From the NCBI RefSeq assembly GCF_010389155.1, contig NC_057764.1, positions 44,462,275-44,526,274 on the forward strand: a DNA stretch of 64,000 nucleotides. Reading direction: 5' to 3'. The DNA comes from Erigeron canadensis (lineage: Eukaryota > Streptophyta > Magnoliopsida > Asterales > Asteraceae). Of the stretch, positions 40,157-53,648 are shown piece after piece (positions within the stretch are counted from its first letter, which is position 1; the number at the start of each line of letters is the position of its first letter). The notes beneath the pieces were generated by a model. It did not search any database. It was not told the origin of the DNA and worked only from the letters and a program-made list of their open reading frames with translations. The translations under genes were made by a program, and so were the position numbers.

Positions 40157-41220
40157 TTTGCATCAAGTGTCTCAAACACAGTCGAAGAAGGTGTTGTGTG
40201 GCGGGTCAAGTTCTTGTACGATTGAAATTCTTTTCTCCAAAGATTATATGTATTGAATTTTGTAACATGTATTAATTTTTTCTTATTTTCTCTTGAAAAC
40301 TGTGTTCTTATCTAAATGTTTGTATCTGAGCAAAATTTTTCTCCTTGCACTTTTGGTTTTTTATTAAAGTTTAAAGTTTATAGCATTTCCACTTATTAGA
40401 CCAAAATTGAGCGCCAGAGAACTTTGTGTGATGAAAAGAAGCCATGTAAACAAACAAAGACTTTGAGCTTTCTTTTCTAAAATTATTGATTATGTTTCTG
40501 TTCAAAAGGAAAGTTGCATAAAACTGTTTTTTACACGCTAAATATCAATACCAAAATGATATACCAATCAAACTAACAAAGTAACAATATCGACGTTTAG
40601 CACTTTAGCTTGCAAGACATAAAAATGTGAAATCCAACAATTATAGAAATTGTGAAGAAAACATTAATGCTAGATTTTACTCAACCAGTACATATTCCGT
40701 AATTCAAAGGCCTTTTGAAGAAGTTAGAATACTCCATTAAAATCCAAAAGCGTTTTATGTTTGAAGAAGAAAAAAAAAACATGGCCCAAAGGTTGGAACC
40801 ATTGTTGTATGTAGAATAACAAATGAGGTTTTCTCAGGTTATCCGGGAATGACGAGTTATCTTTTAATTAAGATTTGGCAACCTAGTCCAACCTGGTTAA
40901 ACAAAAGTCTTAACCACTCAACCACTTGATGATGGTTGTATGTAGATTAGGAAGCATACAACTTTTTAATCAAATTAAGACAAAAAGGAAGCATACAACT
41001 TTTTAATCAAATTAAGACAAAAAACATACTTGATAAGCCTAATTGTGTCACAAGTAAAATGCTTAGATGATGTAAACTGTTATTGTTAAATATACTCATA
41101 AAAGCATAGTTCATAACCTATTGTGTCTTTTAAAGAAAATGTAAAATTATACAAGTCAACTCCCAAAAGAAAAGAAAAATTAGATTACAAAATTTCTGTT
41201 GAAAAACCAGAGCATAGGCC

Positions 41221-43944
41221 CTAAAGTTCAACTTTCTGCTGCGTGAAGCTTGCCTTCTTTGCTTTCCACCAATTTTGTAACTTATAAGACATTTTTGTTG
41301 CATGTTTCCTTGTTGCTTCACCAACATCTTTTATCCCTTTTGTTATCTTTTCCTTCCAGCCCACATTCTTCTTGCTGCTTTCCTTTTCCCTCAATATTTT
41401 TCCCTATTAGAGTTACAATACACGAAAATATTTCAATACGTAACCAAAATTCATTTAAACGTGAGATGCTCTTTCTATTCTCGGCTAGAGGTATGACTGT
41501 CTACATATCACGTCCCTCGTACCCTGGACCTTACGTATCGCTTATTAATTAAATGTGAGAAGAATGGACCCTGGTATTTGAAAGTCATAGCAAAAGGAAT
41601 AGGTCTAATGGGCAGGGGAAATGGTTCAGATTGAGTAGTTTTACAGTTTTACTAAGGGAAGGACCGGGTTGACCCCACAAACTCTCTGTTAGCCCTTTTA
41701 AACTTTGTAGGTAATTAATGTGTTAAATATAACTTTATACAGAAATAATCTTTTATTTTGGATTAGACCATATACATAAATAATCTATTATTTTGGATTA
41801 GACCATCTAGGGGACTATATGCTATAAAGTGAACTTTTGGACCACTAGATATAGGATAAATAAAACATAACCCAAATCAGGCCATTTTTAGAAGATTGGT
41901 CATAATGACAATCTATCTAGATTCTTACCAAATTTGAAGGGATTGATGGTTCATCATCTTCATCTTCGTCTTCATCGTCCATGCCTTTTCCACTCATCAG
42001 TTCTTCCCTTGAATACATTTTCATGCCAGGTGCTCCGGGCATGCCCTCCATTGATTTTAACATCTTTTCCACTTCAGCTTCTTTTGCTGACTTTGGGACA
42101 AAAGCCTCCCCTGGCTCCCTACCCTGAAAATTTTACATGATACACAAGTCAATGAATGTGATAATCCAAGCGTACGAGATTATAACCAGATTAATATGAA
42201 GCTCAAGGAAGTGAAAGTTGGGCAGTAACAGAGTATGGTAGCTGCACACCATGCTCAAGAACCAAACTTTAGTTTCATTCATAAATTTATGTTCTGTTGA
42301 TTTTAACCCTCTTCAAGTATTTACCCGCGCGGCCACGTTGTACATAACTTGATTGCAGGCATGAAGTATACTTGGTATTCGAAAGTTAGAAAAGTTGGAT
42401 TTAACTGTTTGCCATAAAATAATGATACCCAGATTATAGCTTCATGATTTCCATATTTTGTTACTGCTGGAGAACTGTTAAACATCTAACAAATAGTCGA
42501 ACAATTCGCTAAATTATAGTCAAAACATTATAATTATCATGGAATTAGGAGCATACTTGCACTCCTCTTCATATTATGGAAATAAATGAATTTGACAGAA
42601 TGAATATACCTTAGGAACTGGTGGTGGCTTAGTACTACATGCTCCGGTAAGATCTTTGCACATGAAATTAACCAATGAGCTCAACTGAGGCTTCTTTTTG
42701 TAAATATACTCAGCCACGTCCGTGTCATAGTCTCCTAAAACCTAATACAGCCAAGTATTAAAAATCATACCTTAAATGTAGCACAAACATTATAATAGAA
42801 ATGCTCATATATAGAATCACAGTAACTTGGGAAGATAACAAGAACAATTGTGAAATTCAATTGTAAGCTTTCCGATACGTCAAGGGTAAAAAAGTAGAAA
42901 AAATAAAAGGTAACATTAGTTACCTGTTGACAAGCTCGTTCGATGGTTTTGCATTCCGAGCCACATTGTCCTTCAGATTCTTGTTCAACTAACTGCCAAT
43001 GGACCAAATTAAAAGATAAGATACATGAAAAAAAAAATGTTCCATTTGTTAATACCAAACTTTTATTCTTTATTTTGGCATCTCAGTTACATCTTAATAT
43101 TGCGTCATGCCACTCAAATGAAATGACACGCGAAAAATGGAAAAACTTGCAGCATAACAAACTTCACAGCATACATCAACACGTAAATTTCAATTTAAGC
43201 GGAATAGTGGATATATCCTGGAATCAGTACTGCAATCATCCAAAGTTGTCACGTCAAGTAGCGCAACGAGCTACCAATGGACCAGATAGAAGCTAAAAGA
43301 AAACCTAATCTAAAGCATCAAAAGATACCTATGCTATGCGTTTATACCATTAGATTTCATTCTACATACATCTTCTCAAACTAATAATTCCTTTGTTGTT
43401 TTCCTTGTCACAATATGCCTTGTATTCGCATCGGGCCACACATTGAATGACACAGACTAGGAAAAACTACCAAAATGGGTCCTACAATATTGCATTATAT
43501 GTTTACATCAAACTCTGCCACTTACAAGGAAAGAATGAATTAGATTGATTACCTCCAATCTATCCCCGTTCTCTACGACATCAATCTTAAGGATCCAATC
43601 AGCTTCTTGCTTCTTCAAATTGCATACATTCTCGGCAATCTCAATCACATCATACTCCGATACCTGATACCAAATCATGTTTATAAAAAGAAAAACAAAA
43701 CCCTACACATAGAATTTATTACCTTCTTGGGAGAGATATTGGTTTGTTTATGGAGAACTTGATGATACAATTCCTTGGAAAGTATCTCACAAACTTGACA
43801 TTTAATAAACGGGATGTCTTCTTTTCTAGCTACTCCACCTTCTTTTTTTAAACAATCCGCTATCTGCATATATGATGATGACGAACACACTATTATTATT
43901 ATTATACCTATTATTAACGATGTATATCCATTGATTTCCGCCAT
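41221..43944 (-). CDS. Saposin-like/MSAP (DUF3456) secretory-pathway protein
   Basis: Related by pattern to the plant TLR4-regulator/MIR-interacting MSAP proteins and distantly to Canopy proteins, which act as ER folding co-factors in animals; the plant role is unknown. Exons (minus): 43944-43723, 43663-43553, 42992-42924, 42741-42610, 42123-41929, 41403-41221, giving 303 residues. Residues 1-24 form a hydrophobic signal segment (SLIIGIIIIIVC). A cysteine-patterned domain follows: C49/C52 (CQVC), C88, C121, C125, C132, C162, C169, as in saposin-type folds. Next is a linker with an acidic run (MDDEDEDEDDE, about 226-236) and a basic C-terminal helix (GIKDVGEATRKH, YKLQNWWKAKK). The last exon was found by extension from the GTAAGA donor at 41928: its phase-0 acceptor (41404-41405) opens a 60-codon frame. 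No KDEL-type tail is present. Confidence 0.88.
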
Positions 43945-44671
43945 TCCCTTGTTTTATTACTACTATGTATGTGTGTGTGGAGTTAATAGCAGGAGGAAGA
44001 AACTAGATACTCTGTTAGTACGACTTGGAAGTCTTTTTATTTCTGGTTGGACGGATTTGCCCTTAAACACGTGTTTACTTGATTCTGATTGGTTGAATAT
44101 TGTGACACGTGGACTGGTCCCACTACTTTGACCAATGAGAAGACCGGGAACACTTTGTTCCATATGTACTTCTTCTTTTGTTAGTTCTGTTTTTCGATCT
44201 GTTCCAAGTATAAATCGTCACAATTTAAAGTAAACTAGGGGGTGTTAAAATGAAATTTTTAAGTTTTTAAAACTATGTATTAAAAAAACATGTCTCTATA
44301 TGTTTTTCTAAAATTGTATTTTTTATTTTATGAAAAAATTGCAGATAATCATTTTTTTAGCCAAACAAATTTTCTGATTATTTGTATTTTAGAAATGCAT
44401 AATCACTCTAAAATGCAATTCTACACCCCTTTTGAAACAAAAAATAATTTTTAATCTTACCATTTTCGAAACTTCCAAATCCAATGGTTGATAGTCTCCC
44501 ATCTTTACCGGTTTCATTGTAAAAAAATGCTCCGTACCATTTATTTCCTAAAATTTATCTACACCTAATTTCAACCTTACCCGTTAAACAACCTTATTGG
44601 TGGTAAAATGATAAGTGGAGAAATGGATATTGTTACTTAGGATTAGAACTATCGACTAAGATGGACAATTA

Positions 44672-46512
44672 GGGGGGAAGGAGTGGGGATCGGGTAGGGC
44701 TCGGGTTTCCCAAACCCGATCGGTAACACCATTTCTAGGATTCGGCTAAGACTCGGGTAAGGTGACATCGGGTATCAATTTGAGCTCCATAACCGAGTAG
44801 CGGGTATAAGTTTTGAACGTTGGAAAGCTGTGGACCCCCCCCCCCCCCCAACGGCTAAAAGTGCTTTATTTATATAAAAAAAAACCCTTTCTTCCTATAT
44901 ATATACATATACAACTTTATGTATTCATTTTAACACACACAACAAACACACATATTATTCACCAACATACAAAAAAAAACATCTTTTTCTCCTCAAATGT
45001 CTACTTCATCGGAATCTTGTTGTGTCGTTATCGGATCGGATTCATCATCCGAATCCGATGGTATGTTCCTGCATAACGCCCTTCAGTGGATGGAAGACAC
45101 GACATCTTCCAACGCGGTTCAAAACCGCCGAACCGTAGAGCGCCAACGCAAAATTGGTCATCAAATTTTACTTAATGATTGGTTTGTTGATGAGCCAAAA
45201 TACGATGACGCTTACTTTCGAATGGAAAAAAGCACGTTTTTGAAAATCGTCGACGACATCGAGGCGAATTTTCCATATTTTAGAGACGGGTTCGATGCAC
45301 GTGAGCGAGGCGGTTTCAAACCGCTCCAAAAAGTCGCATCGGCAGTACGCCAACTCGCAACGGGCAATCCGCCCGACGAGTACGATGAGTACTTACACAT
45401 GGCCGCGATTCTCTTGATCAATTTTGTGACGCCATCATTAAGTTGTATGGCCGTGAGTACTTACGTAGGCCTACCCAACACGACGTTGCTCGTATTTTCC
45501 AAGCTCACGAAGAGCGCCATCACATGCCGGGGATGCTTGGTAGCATCGATTGTACACATGTCAAGTGGTTAAATTGTCCAAGACACTTGAAAGGACAATA
45601 TACGAGAGGCGACCATGGCGTTCCCACTATTATGCTTGAGATAACCACTTCTCAAGACTTGTGGATTTGGCATGCTTATTTTGGTGCTCTTGGTTCAAAC
45701 AACGACATCAACGTGTTGAACCAATCTGACTTGTATCACACGGAGCGAAATGGCACGGCCCCGGATACTTCATTCGTCGTTAATGGTCAAGAGTACAAAC
45801 GCAGTTATTATCTAACCGACGACATCTACAACAAGTACTCGACGTTTGTTAAAGCATACCCGTATCCTACTGACCCGAAGGAGAAAAGATTCAAGAAGTT
45901 ACAAGAGGGGACGAGGAAAGATGTGGAGCGTGCTTTTGGGGTTCTAAAAGGAAAATGAAAGATTCTTAGACGTCCTCTCCAACCCCTGATCAAACACAAG
46001 ATTGGTCAGTATGTTTATGCGGCGTGTTGTTTGCATAACATGGTGATAAAAGGTGATGGTCGAGCTATCTCGCCGGTTCACATCATGGACCAACCGGTCC
46101 AACCGGTGTGGGACGAGACCTTTTACGCGGAGTTACTAAACGAAGACATCCATCATCGTCTTCGTAATGACCTCACTGAACACGTGTGGGCTCAAGACTT
46201 GGGACATCTCGACGACTAGTTTTTTTTTTTTTAAATAAGTTTAGTGTTTTTATTTTAATGTTTTTTTTTTAATTATGTATTTTTTTTAAGTGTTATGTAA
46301 TGTTTTTTTAAGTTTTTAATAAAATGTTTTAGTTAAATTATTGGTGGAATAAAAATAAAAGAAAATGAATTTGGGTAAGTTTAATGAATTGGGTATGTAT
46401 TTCAAGTGTTTTGGGTAAGAATTGGGTTAAATTGGATAGTGGTGAGTTGGAAGGTTTTGATTGGATGAAGGATTGAATATATTAACCAAATTGGGTACCA
46501 CTCCTTCCCCCC
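44672..46512 (+). mobile_element. PIF/Harbinger DNA transposon, 1841 bp
   Basis: Perfect 15-bp terminal inverted repeats GGGGGGAAGGAGTGG (44672-44686) and CCACTCCTTCCCCCC (46498-46512) are flanked by TTA on both sides (44669-44671 and 46513-46515), the 3-bp duplication of PIF/Harbinger elements. It carries one disrupted transposase gene and no second (Myb/SANT-like) frame; the 278 bases after the transposase are AT-rich. A run of 15 C lies in the leader (44835-44849). Confidence 0.93.
44997..46219 (+). pseudogene. PIF/Harbinger DDE transposase, broken by one frameshift and one stop
   Basis: The DDE transposase/nuclease family (HARBI1/ALP1-like) cuts and rejoins its own element in partnership with a Myb-like protein. 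Frame 1 (44997-about 45404) carries the N-terminal part (RQKIGHQILLNDWF-like block, [37 protein letters not shown]). The frame then shifts, and from 45404 the sequence continues [20 protein letters not shown] in the other frame. The catalytic acidic residues are visible: D in [14 protein letters not shown] in [10 protein letters not shown] in [14 protein letters not shown] at 45956-45958 stands where related proteins have Trp (LKGxWKILRRP); the frame then runs on to a stop at 46217-46219 with the usual C-terminus (AACCLHNMVI, HVWAQDLGH). The small number of lesions, with intact ends, points to fairly recent loss. The start ATG follows a leader inside the element. Confidence 0.92.
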
Positions 46513-46641
46513 TTACGTCAGTATTGAAATAAGTTATATACTCCGTATCAGCTAGTAGATTGACATATTAAAATATGTTGTATACAATACAAATATGTAC
46601 AATGCATGTACAATTACATAGTACTTATATGTATATCCATA

Positions 46642-46835
46642 CAAGGGCGATATTAAGGGGGGGCAAGGGGGTCCAATGCCCACTTCAAATTTAAATTTTG
46701 TCATGTATTTTTAAATTTTTCATAAATTTTTAAAAAAGTTCTATGAGTTTTTAACATTTTGCTCCCTTTTAGATTTATTTTTCATAAGTTTTCAAAGTTT
46801 TCTCCTTTTAAAATTTTTTCCTGGTACCGCCTCTG
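46642..46835. mobile_element. hAT MITE (family C, copy 2) with exact 8-bp target duplication
   Basis: Closely related to 8627-8821 over its whole length (shared GGGGCAAGGGGGTCCAATGCC, TTGTCATGTATTTTTAAATT, TTTTTCCTGGTACCGCCTC). The right end GTACCGCCTCTG is intact and the left end has drifted (CAAGGGCGATAT). TATCCATA flanks both sides (46634-46641 and 46836-46843). Confidence 0.88.
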
Positions 46836-46843
46836 TATCCATA

Positions 46844-49344
46844 CATTTACAAACATGTGAATCAAGGCATGCAAATCTTGTAAAAGGCATGGATGAATGG
46901 TCCCTTGAACGTAGGCTTACGTTGAGTTGTTACTTCCAATTAACAATATATATAATTATATAGGTTTTGGTTTGATAGCTAAAATGTTATTTGTCGTTGC
47001 CAAATTTGCATATATTGATCATTAAATCCTAATTTGAACCTAAATTTCGTACTTTCTTTAATATAGTAAGTATGCATTAATCTCAATGTTTACAAGTTAA
47101 AGCAACCTAACTAATAAAGAATGAAATTAATTAGTTGCGTCCAATTACAAATGGAATGGAAATATAACTGAAAAACTGCAACAGCCGATTCCCAAACAAA
47201 TCTAAGGGATACAAATGAATTAATAATATTTTTACTAAGTAATCAAGATATCTCTGTGATCATATGAAAATCGTTACCATATCCACCCCATAAATATAGC
47301 AAAGTTACCTAGCTAATAATAAGTTTCACACATGAGAAATCATGTAATGACATCAAGGGTATGTTTGGTTATTCTCTTTATCTCTCCTTTTAACATTTCT
47401 CGTTTATCAAATGATGTTTTTGTAAAGTCCTATGAAAAAATACACAAATATATATAAATTTATATAAACAAGTAAACATCTAACATGAAATTATGAATTA
47501 ACTCATACTAGTAATGATAATGTATATTTGTATCCAAATTAATTTAGTCAAAATGACATGTTTAGCTCATCAAAAGTATAGGAAGTCGGTTCCTAGAATA
47601 AACAGAAGAATATACGGGACAGAGAATAGTTATCATAGAATAATTAATGGTAATGATCATGAAATAACAAGTATCGACATCTAAGATTTTGTCAAGAAAA
47701 TATAAATATAATATTCTGTTTATTTAAAAGAACAGAAAAAATAAATATCAATGATCGTGACGACGACGACGTTTTAAAGTCGAAAGCCAAATGCCAAGGT
47801 GTCGGTAACCATGGTTAAATTTGACCAAACGGGGTTAACAGCCGTTAGTTGTCACGGAGAAATCGCTATCATCTTCCGCGTCCCCATGTGAGTGAGAGAA
47901 TACCGTCGGTGGAAGCTAACCGCAACACATTTTATTTATGTTTTCTTATTTCAATTTCTCCATATTTTTAATTCTTTCAAGTGTATATCACACAAGTGGT
48001 CCCTATAGAAACTATAAATTTCATCATTTGGGTTTTCTTTTTTTTTAAACACCCTATACGGTTAGTCCTTGTCATTTTAAAGTCATAACATGAATAAAAT
48101 TACCAATAAAACTACAAGATCGAATTCTATTAGGTATATTTTTACCTTTTAGATTTGGTGCATATTAAGGGAGAAAACAATTATTGACGTGAATGTATAT
48201 GTACCTTCATATAAATCTTTAATTTTATGTGTCATATCTTAAAGACACTTATCGAATATATAATGAAAATAATGAGTTATAATATGGAACATATTAATGG
48301 TACTATAAAGTTATAAATCAAATGTTTTTTACATAAAGATTGGAGTGTTGAATAAAAGGGCTTGTAATTTTATTACGAGTACTTTTTTTTGGTTTGAAAT
48401 ATCACATATGTAAATGTCTTACGGGTGGTTTTTGATATATCTTATATAAGATATGTAGATTTTTTTATTTTTTTATTAATACTTTACCCTCTAATTTATA
48501 TTATTTAAAAAAAATAAAATATTCTCCTCTCATATTACGAGTATGATTCAATCTATTTATGTTGCTTTTCAATTTAGTAGTTGAAATCTATATAAGGTGC
48601 AAAAATTGTGTCAAAAATGAGAAAAACCTTCCAAATATTTGACGAATCAAGTAATATATCTATTCTCAAGTTATTGTTTTGCACTTTTCAACTTAGAATT
48701 TGTCTAGCATTCGTTCTAAACAAACAGTAAACAAATTACAGATAAACATAAAGTAAGGACTGTAAATGTAGCTCTAAAAACTAAAATAAAAAAACCATAA
48801 CTTCATGCAACATACAAGGACCACTTACGTAACTTATTATCTTATAGTTATACTGAGAAAAGAAAATATAAGGTTATCGATACTTAAGCTTAAGTGTAAA
48901 ACCCCTTACATACTAATATTTTATTATTTATTATTTAATGAATATCTTTACTCATGATTTGTATTGTTTAAAAAATTAATATATGAATGTTCGACATCTA
49001 AACTTAGATATTTATATACTCATTTCCATATATATATATATATTAAATATTAAACTAAATTAAATGTTACAAAATTTATTCACAGACAGACAAATGTAGA
49101 GAGAGAAAAAGAAATATAGATACAAACAAATATATATATATATATATATACACAGAAAAATTAATAATAAAGATGAGATAATAAAAGTGGAAAGAATTGC
49201 TTCGTATATAAGCCACCGAAGCAGCTTACAGCTTATAAATGATAAGAGAGGTACAGGAGAGTTTTTAGAGAGAGAAACAAGTTATATATTAAAGAAAGAA
49301 TCATACACACAGGTTTAGAGAGAGAAAGTAAGAAGCAGACGGCC
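46844..49344. other. Intergenic stretch before NDL, with a decayed family A MITE
   Basis: No gene is seen. A decayed family A copy is recognisable at about 48868-49030 (ATATAAGG, CTTAAGCTTAAGTGTAAAACC, right arm CATCTAAACTTAGAT). The last 100 bases (49246-49344) are rich in GAGAGA and probably form the NDL 5' UTR. Confidence 0.5.
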
Positions 49345-52300
49345 ATGGCGGATTCATCTGATTCCGTCTCTGTTGATATGGAAACCATTTATCTTGGTGG
49401 AAAGGTGTGTTTTATATATAGATATAGATATGCATATTTCGATTGAATGTAAGGTGTTTGACGAAATGTATCAATGAAAGTTTTGATTTTTCTTGTATTG
49501 AATGTAAGGTATTTGATGAAATGCTTATGTGGGTTTAACTAGTTTTTTTTTTTTTTTGCAATCTTTGAGTTTGTGTGTTTGGTCATGTGTAAACTGTGTT
49601 GTAATCTAGTGGGTTTTTTTGATGTGCTTTTGGAGATGAACTAATGTTCATTCCCAATTTAGAAACCCCCCTTTTTCTTGATTTGGTTTTTGTTACTTCT
49701 ATATATATTGAGTTTAAGGTGTTTAATGAAATTCTTAAATGGGCTTATATCTCCATTTTAGAAACCTTTTTTTCTTTCATCCGGTTCAGGTTTCCCGGAA
49801 ATTTCTCTTTCGACTGGTTATCACCCTGTGTTCGAACCTTTTTTTTTTTATATTTGATTAATGAAATGCAAATATGGGCAGCTAATGTTTCTTAATCTTT
49901 TCATTTTTAATAAAGAAAATATATAAATTAGTTGATTTTGATGCACTTTTATGGGATGACATGCTCCTTTCCAACATAGAAACCCTTTTTTCGCCTTGAT
50001 TTTTATATTTTTGTTGACAATACAATTTACTTGCTTTTAAGCTGTCAGTAAATGACTTATGTTCTTGTAGATCTCTTGTTGAGTTTTAGTTCCATTGTTA
50101 GTTTGTTATAATCTTGAAATATTAAATTCCAAAAATTATTAATATTCAAAGCATAAATTTTGTGAGTTATGTGTATGTGGTCAGTAATCTGCTAGCTGTT
50201 AATTAATTCCTCTCTTTGTTTGTATCTTCATTCTATAATGACTGTTATTTATATGAAGCAATAGCATATACCTTATAGGGTTAATTTATCGTCGAATGTA
50301 CACAGACGTGAAAAAAGATGAAAATTTTGGCCACATGTCCCTTTTTTGTTGCAATTTTGTTGTTGAAGTGCTTTCATATTGACTGACATGGCTTAAATTT
50401 TAATTGAAGGTTTTTTTATTTATGGTAAAAACTTGCAATCTTCAAAAGCATTGTGTTACATTGTCATTATCTTGAGGTTATGACTCATTATCTTTGCTTA
50501 AATGTCCTTTTATATCTTTTGTATGAATTAATTGTTGCAATCGTTTTTCTTGTAAGTTTATCCGTCATAGTCGAATTCTTACATTGTTAAATGTTACCTT
50601 TAGTTATAATGTAACATTGACATCTCTAGAGTTTAATGATTGCGTGTTCATAGTTTTTGGTTTATATAGTTTGTAGATTCTTTATAATAATATTCAGCCG
50701 ACTTCTTGTGGAACATATAAACGATCAGGAATAACATCTTGAAGCTTAAAACAAATGGTTGTTCGTACAAAACTATGTCCCCATCTTCTTTTGGAAACAA
50801 AATCTATTTGTTTACTCATAATGGGTTTCTCGTCTCAATGATCTTATTGGTTGAAATGTTTTCACTGTTTTCAGGAGCATATCATTCGGACTGGCCGTGG
50901 TTCTGTGTCTGTAATTGTGTATGGAGACCAAGAAAAGCCACCTCTGATTACATATCCTGATTTAGCTCTAAATCGTAAGCTGTGAAAACTTTGTGCTTCT
51001 TTTAAGTTTCATTGATTGTCTCATATGCTCTAATCAAGTTCTGCCTGTGATTTTTGTTTGCAGATATGTTGTGTTTCCAAGGATTATTCTTCTGCCCCGA
51101 AGCGGCTTCGTTACTTCTCCATAATTTCTGCATTTATCACATCAGTCCACCTGGGCATGAGGTCTGTGAACATATACTACCTATTATATAAGCGTGTCAC
51201 ATGTGTGTTTCGAAAGTGATTATGTGATGGTGAATAATCAATTGCTGATATCAGATAATCAGTTTTAGTGAAACAGGCTGCATAACTAGTAATAATTGGT
51301 TGTGATTATTAAAATTAATAATAGATTAAATGACTAATGAAGACATTTTCCGTTAAAAAGGGAGGCATTTAGTCAAAGGAAGGGGTTGTAACTAATAATT
51401 AATGTCAACTTATATCCTTAGATAATCAGCTTTGTTTCTATTGGTATTGAATTGATAATTTGACCCAAGAATAATCAGGTAGTCAAAAACAGGATGTCGT
51501 ACTTGTAGTGACAGTCCTTCAAATAGTCGGTTTTAAAACGAAAATCCAAGCATCTGTTACTCACCTCGTGCTTGAAAAAAGTTTATGTATATTGTAATTA
51601 ACGTTAAAGTTCTCTTGTGGGCTTTGTACAAGAGTTGTTGCAGTTAGGAGCAGCAGCAATTTGTCCAGATGATCCCATTCTATCTGTGGAGGATTTATGT
51701 GATCAGATCCTCGAGGTCCTCAATTATTTTAGGTAAGTTGTTTAGCCATTGATTTTGGTACTAATATTATTATTCATATTGAATGTATACGTTGATCTTA
51801 ACAAACCATGTATTTTAAGGCTTGGTGCAGTGATGTGCATGGGGGCTATGGCGGGCGCCTACATCCTGACACTCTTTGCGGTGAGACTGCACATAAATTT
51901 CGTTAATAATTATGGAAACTTAATCTTTGTTCTTTATGGCGGTGTTTGACTAACTATGGTTTTATATCACAGACGAAGTATAGAGACAGAGTTACTGGTT
52001 TAATACTTGTTTCTCCTCTTTGCAAAGCACCTTCATGGACCGAATGGTTTTACAATAAGGTTTGTTCTTTTGCATAATGCTCTCTAGAGGGTGTAATTTC
52101 ATAGTGAAGCACAAAGGTGGCAACTTTGGCACGTATATTAATCTGGGTTATGTGTTCTCTAATGCGTCAATTGGGACATTAGATAAAAAATGTAAGGATC
52201 AGAAATTGGCCAAAGTTTATTTCCAATACATATAACCTTCTAAACATATGATCTTATTGTTGTTGAAATAATATTTATTTATTTATTTAGTGCTGACAAT

Positions 52301-53648
52301 ATTTGACATCAACTGTTCACCGTAACCCCTACCAAAAATGTTGAACTTCGGTATTAACCAAAACGCTGATCTATTGTGCAGTTGATGTCGAATTTGCTCT
52401 ATTACTACGGTATGTGTGGACTATTGAAAGAATGTTTGCTTCAAAGATACTTCAGCAAGGTACTTTCCAACTTCTCGCGACAAAAATACTTCTCTTATAA
52501 TGCCATGCTTAGGGGTTCTATTTAACGAAATGTCTTTAAATAAATTAGGAAGTTCGAGGTAATCCAGAAATCCCAGAATCAGATATAGTTCAATCTTGCA
52601 GAAAGGTTAGTCTTGAGCTCCTTTTGTTCCTGCTATATTACATTATTTACAGTTGAATGGTTAAAAACTTGTACACATTTTTATTTTAATATTTGTGTAT
52701 ATATCTGCAGTTATTAGATGAAAGACAGAGTATAAACGTCTGGCGGTATCTGCAAGCAATCGATGGGAGACCGGACATTACCGAAGGTTTGAAGAAGCTA
52801 AAATGCAGAACGCTTATCTTTGTTGGGGATAGTTCCCCGTTCCATTCTGAATCACTTCACATGACTGCAAAATTGGACAGGCGATATAGTGCTCTTGTTG
52901 AGGTATGTAATATCTTGCTTTGATTGTCAAATATGTGCTGTAGTTGATCTGAAGTTATGGCTTTTCAATAATAAAGATCGATATCCTGATTAGATCATAC
53001 AAGGAGCACACCACAATTAGGAAAGATTGCTGAAAATGCCCTGGAGTTTATCATATCTCATGCAAAAGGGTTTTTTGACTTTAATCATACAAGGAGTACT
53101 TTTGTCTCCGTAGATGTGTGTATTTATCTTATGCAAAAAAGCACCTAAAAGAAGAAGGGCTTTTGTTAATGCACAATAATTTGTGTTGACTTTCAAACAA
53201 CAGTAAATGGTTTTGACTTTACAATGAAAAACTAGCTACTTTTAATGTCAACATTGATACAATGCATTGATGTTTGATATGAGAGGTTGATAATTTCATG
53301 ATCATAACGAACGAGTTCAAAAGAATAAAATTGTGTGTTGAAGAAGTGTAAAAATACAATAAAAATCGGATTCTCTAAAGCATTGGTTGTAACTTTGACT
53401 TTATGCAGGTACAAGTTTGTGGATCAATGGTGACAGAAGAGCAACCACATGCAATGTTGATACCCATGGAGTATTTTTTAATGGGGTATGGACTTTATAG
53501 GCCGAGCCAATTTACGGGTAGTCCGAGGAGCCCACTAAGTCCATCATGCATATCTCCTGAGCTACTATCTCCGGAAAGCATGGGGTTGAAGCTAAAACCG
53601 ATAAAAACCCGGGTATCATCACCTCACTCGAACACCATTGAGAGGTAA
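49345..53648 (+). CDS. NDL1: N-myc downregulated-like protein (NDL/NDRG family)
   Basis: Plant NDL proteins bind the G-protein beta subunit AGB1 and modulate auxin transport and root architecture. Exons: 49345-49404, 50875-50974, 51064-51161, 51644-51732, 51820-51880, 51973-52059, 52382-52459, 52549-52605, 52711-52902, 53409-53648, giving 353 residues as expected. It has an alpha/beta-hydrolase fold without the nucleophile: the elbow region reads [10 protein letters not shown] (121-130) with no serine in a GxSxG, as in all NDR proteins. Recognisable blocks are MADSSDSVS at the start, [57 protein letters not shown] and LMGYGLYRP. The Pro/Ser tail ([26 protein letters not shown]) is typical of plant NDLs. 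The first intron is about 1.5 kb. I cannot say which of NDL1-3 is the closest relative. Confidence 0.94.
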
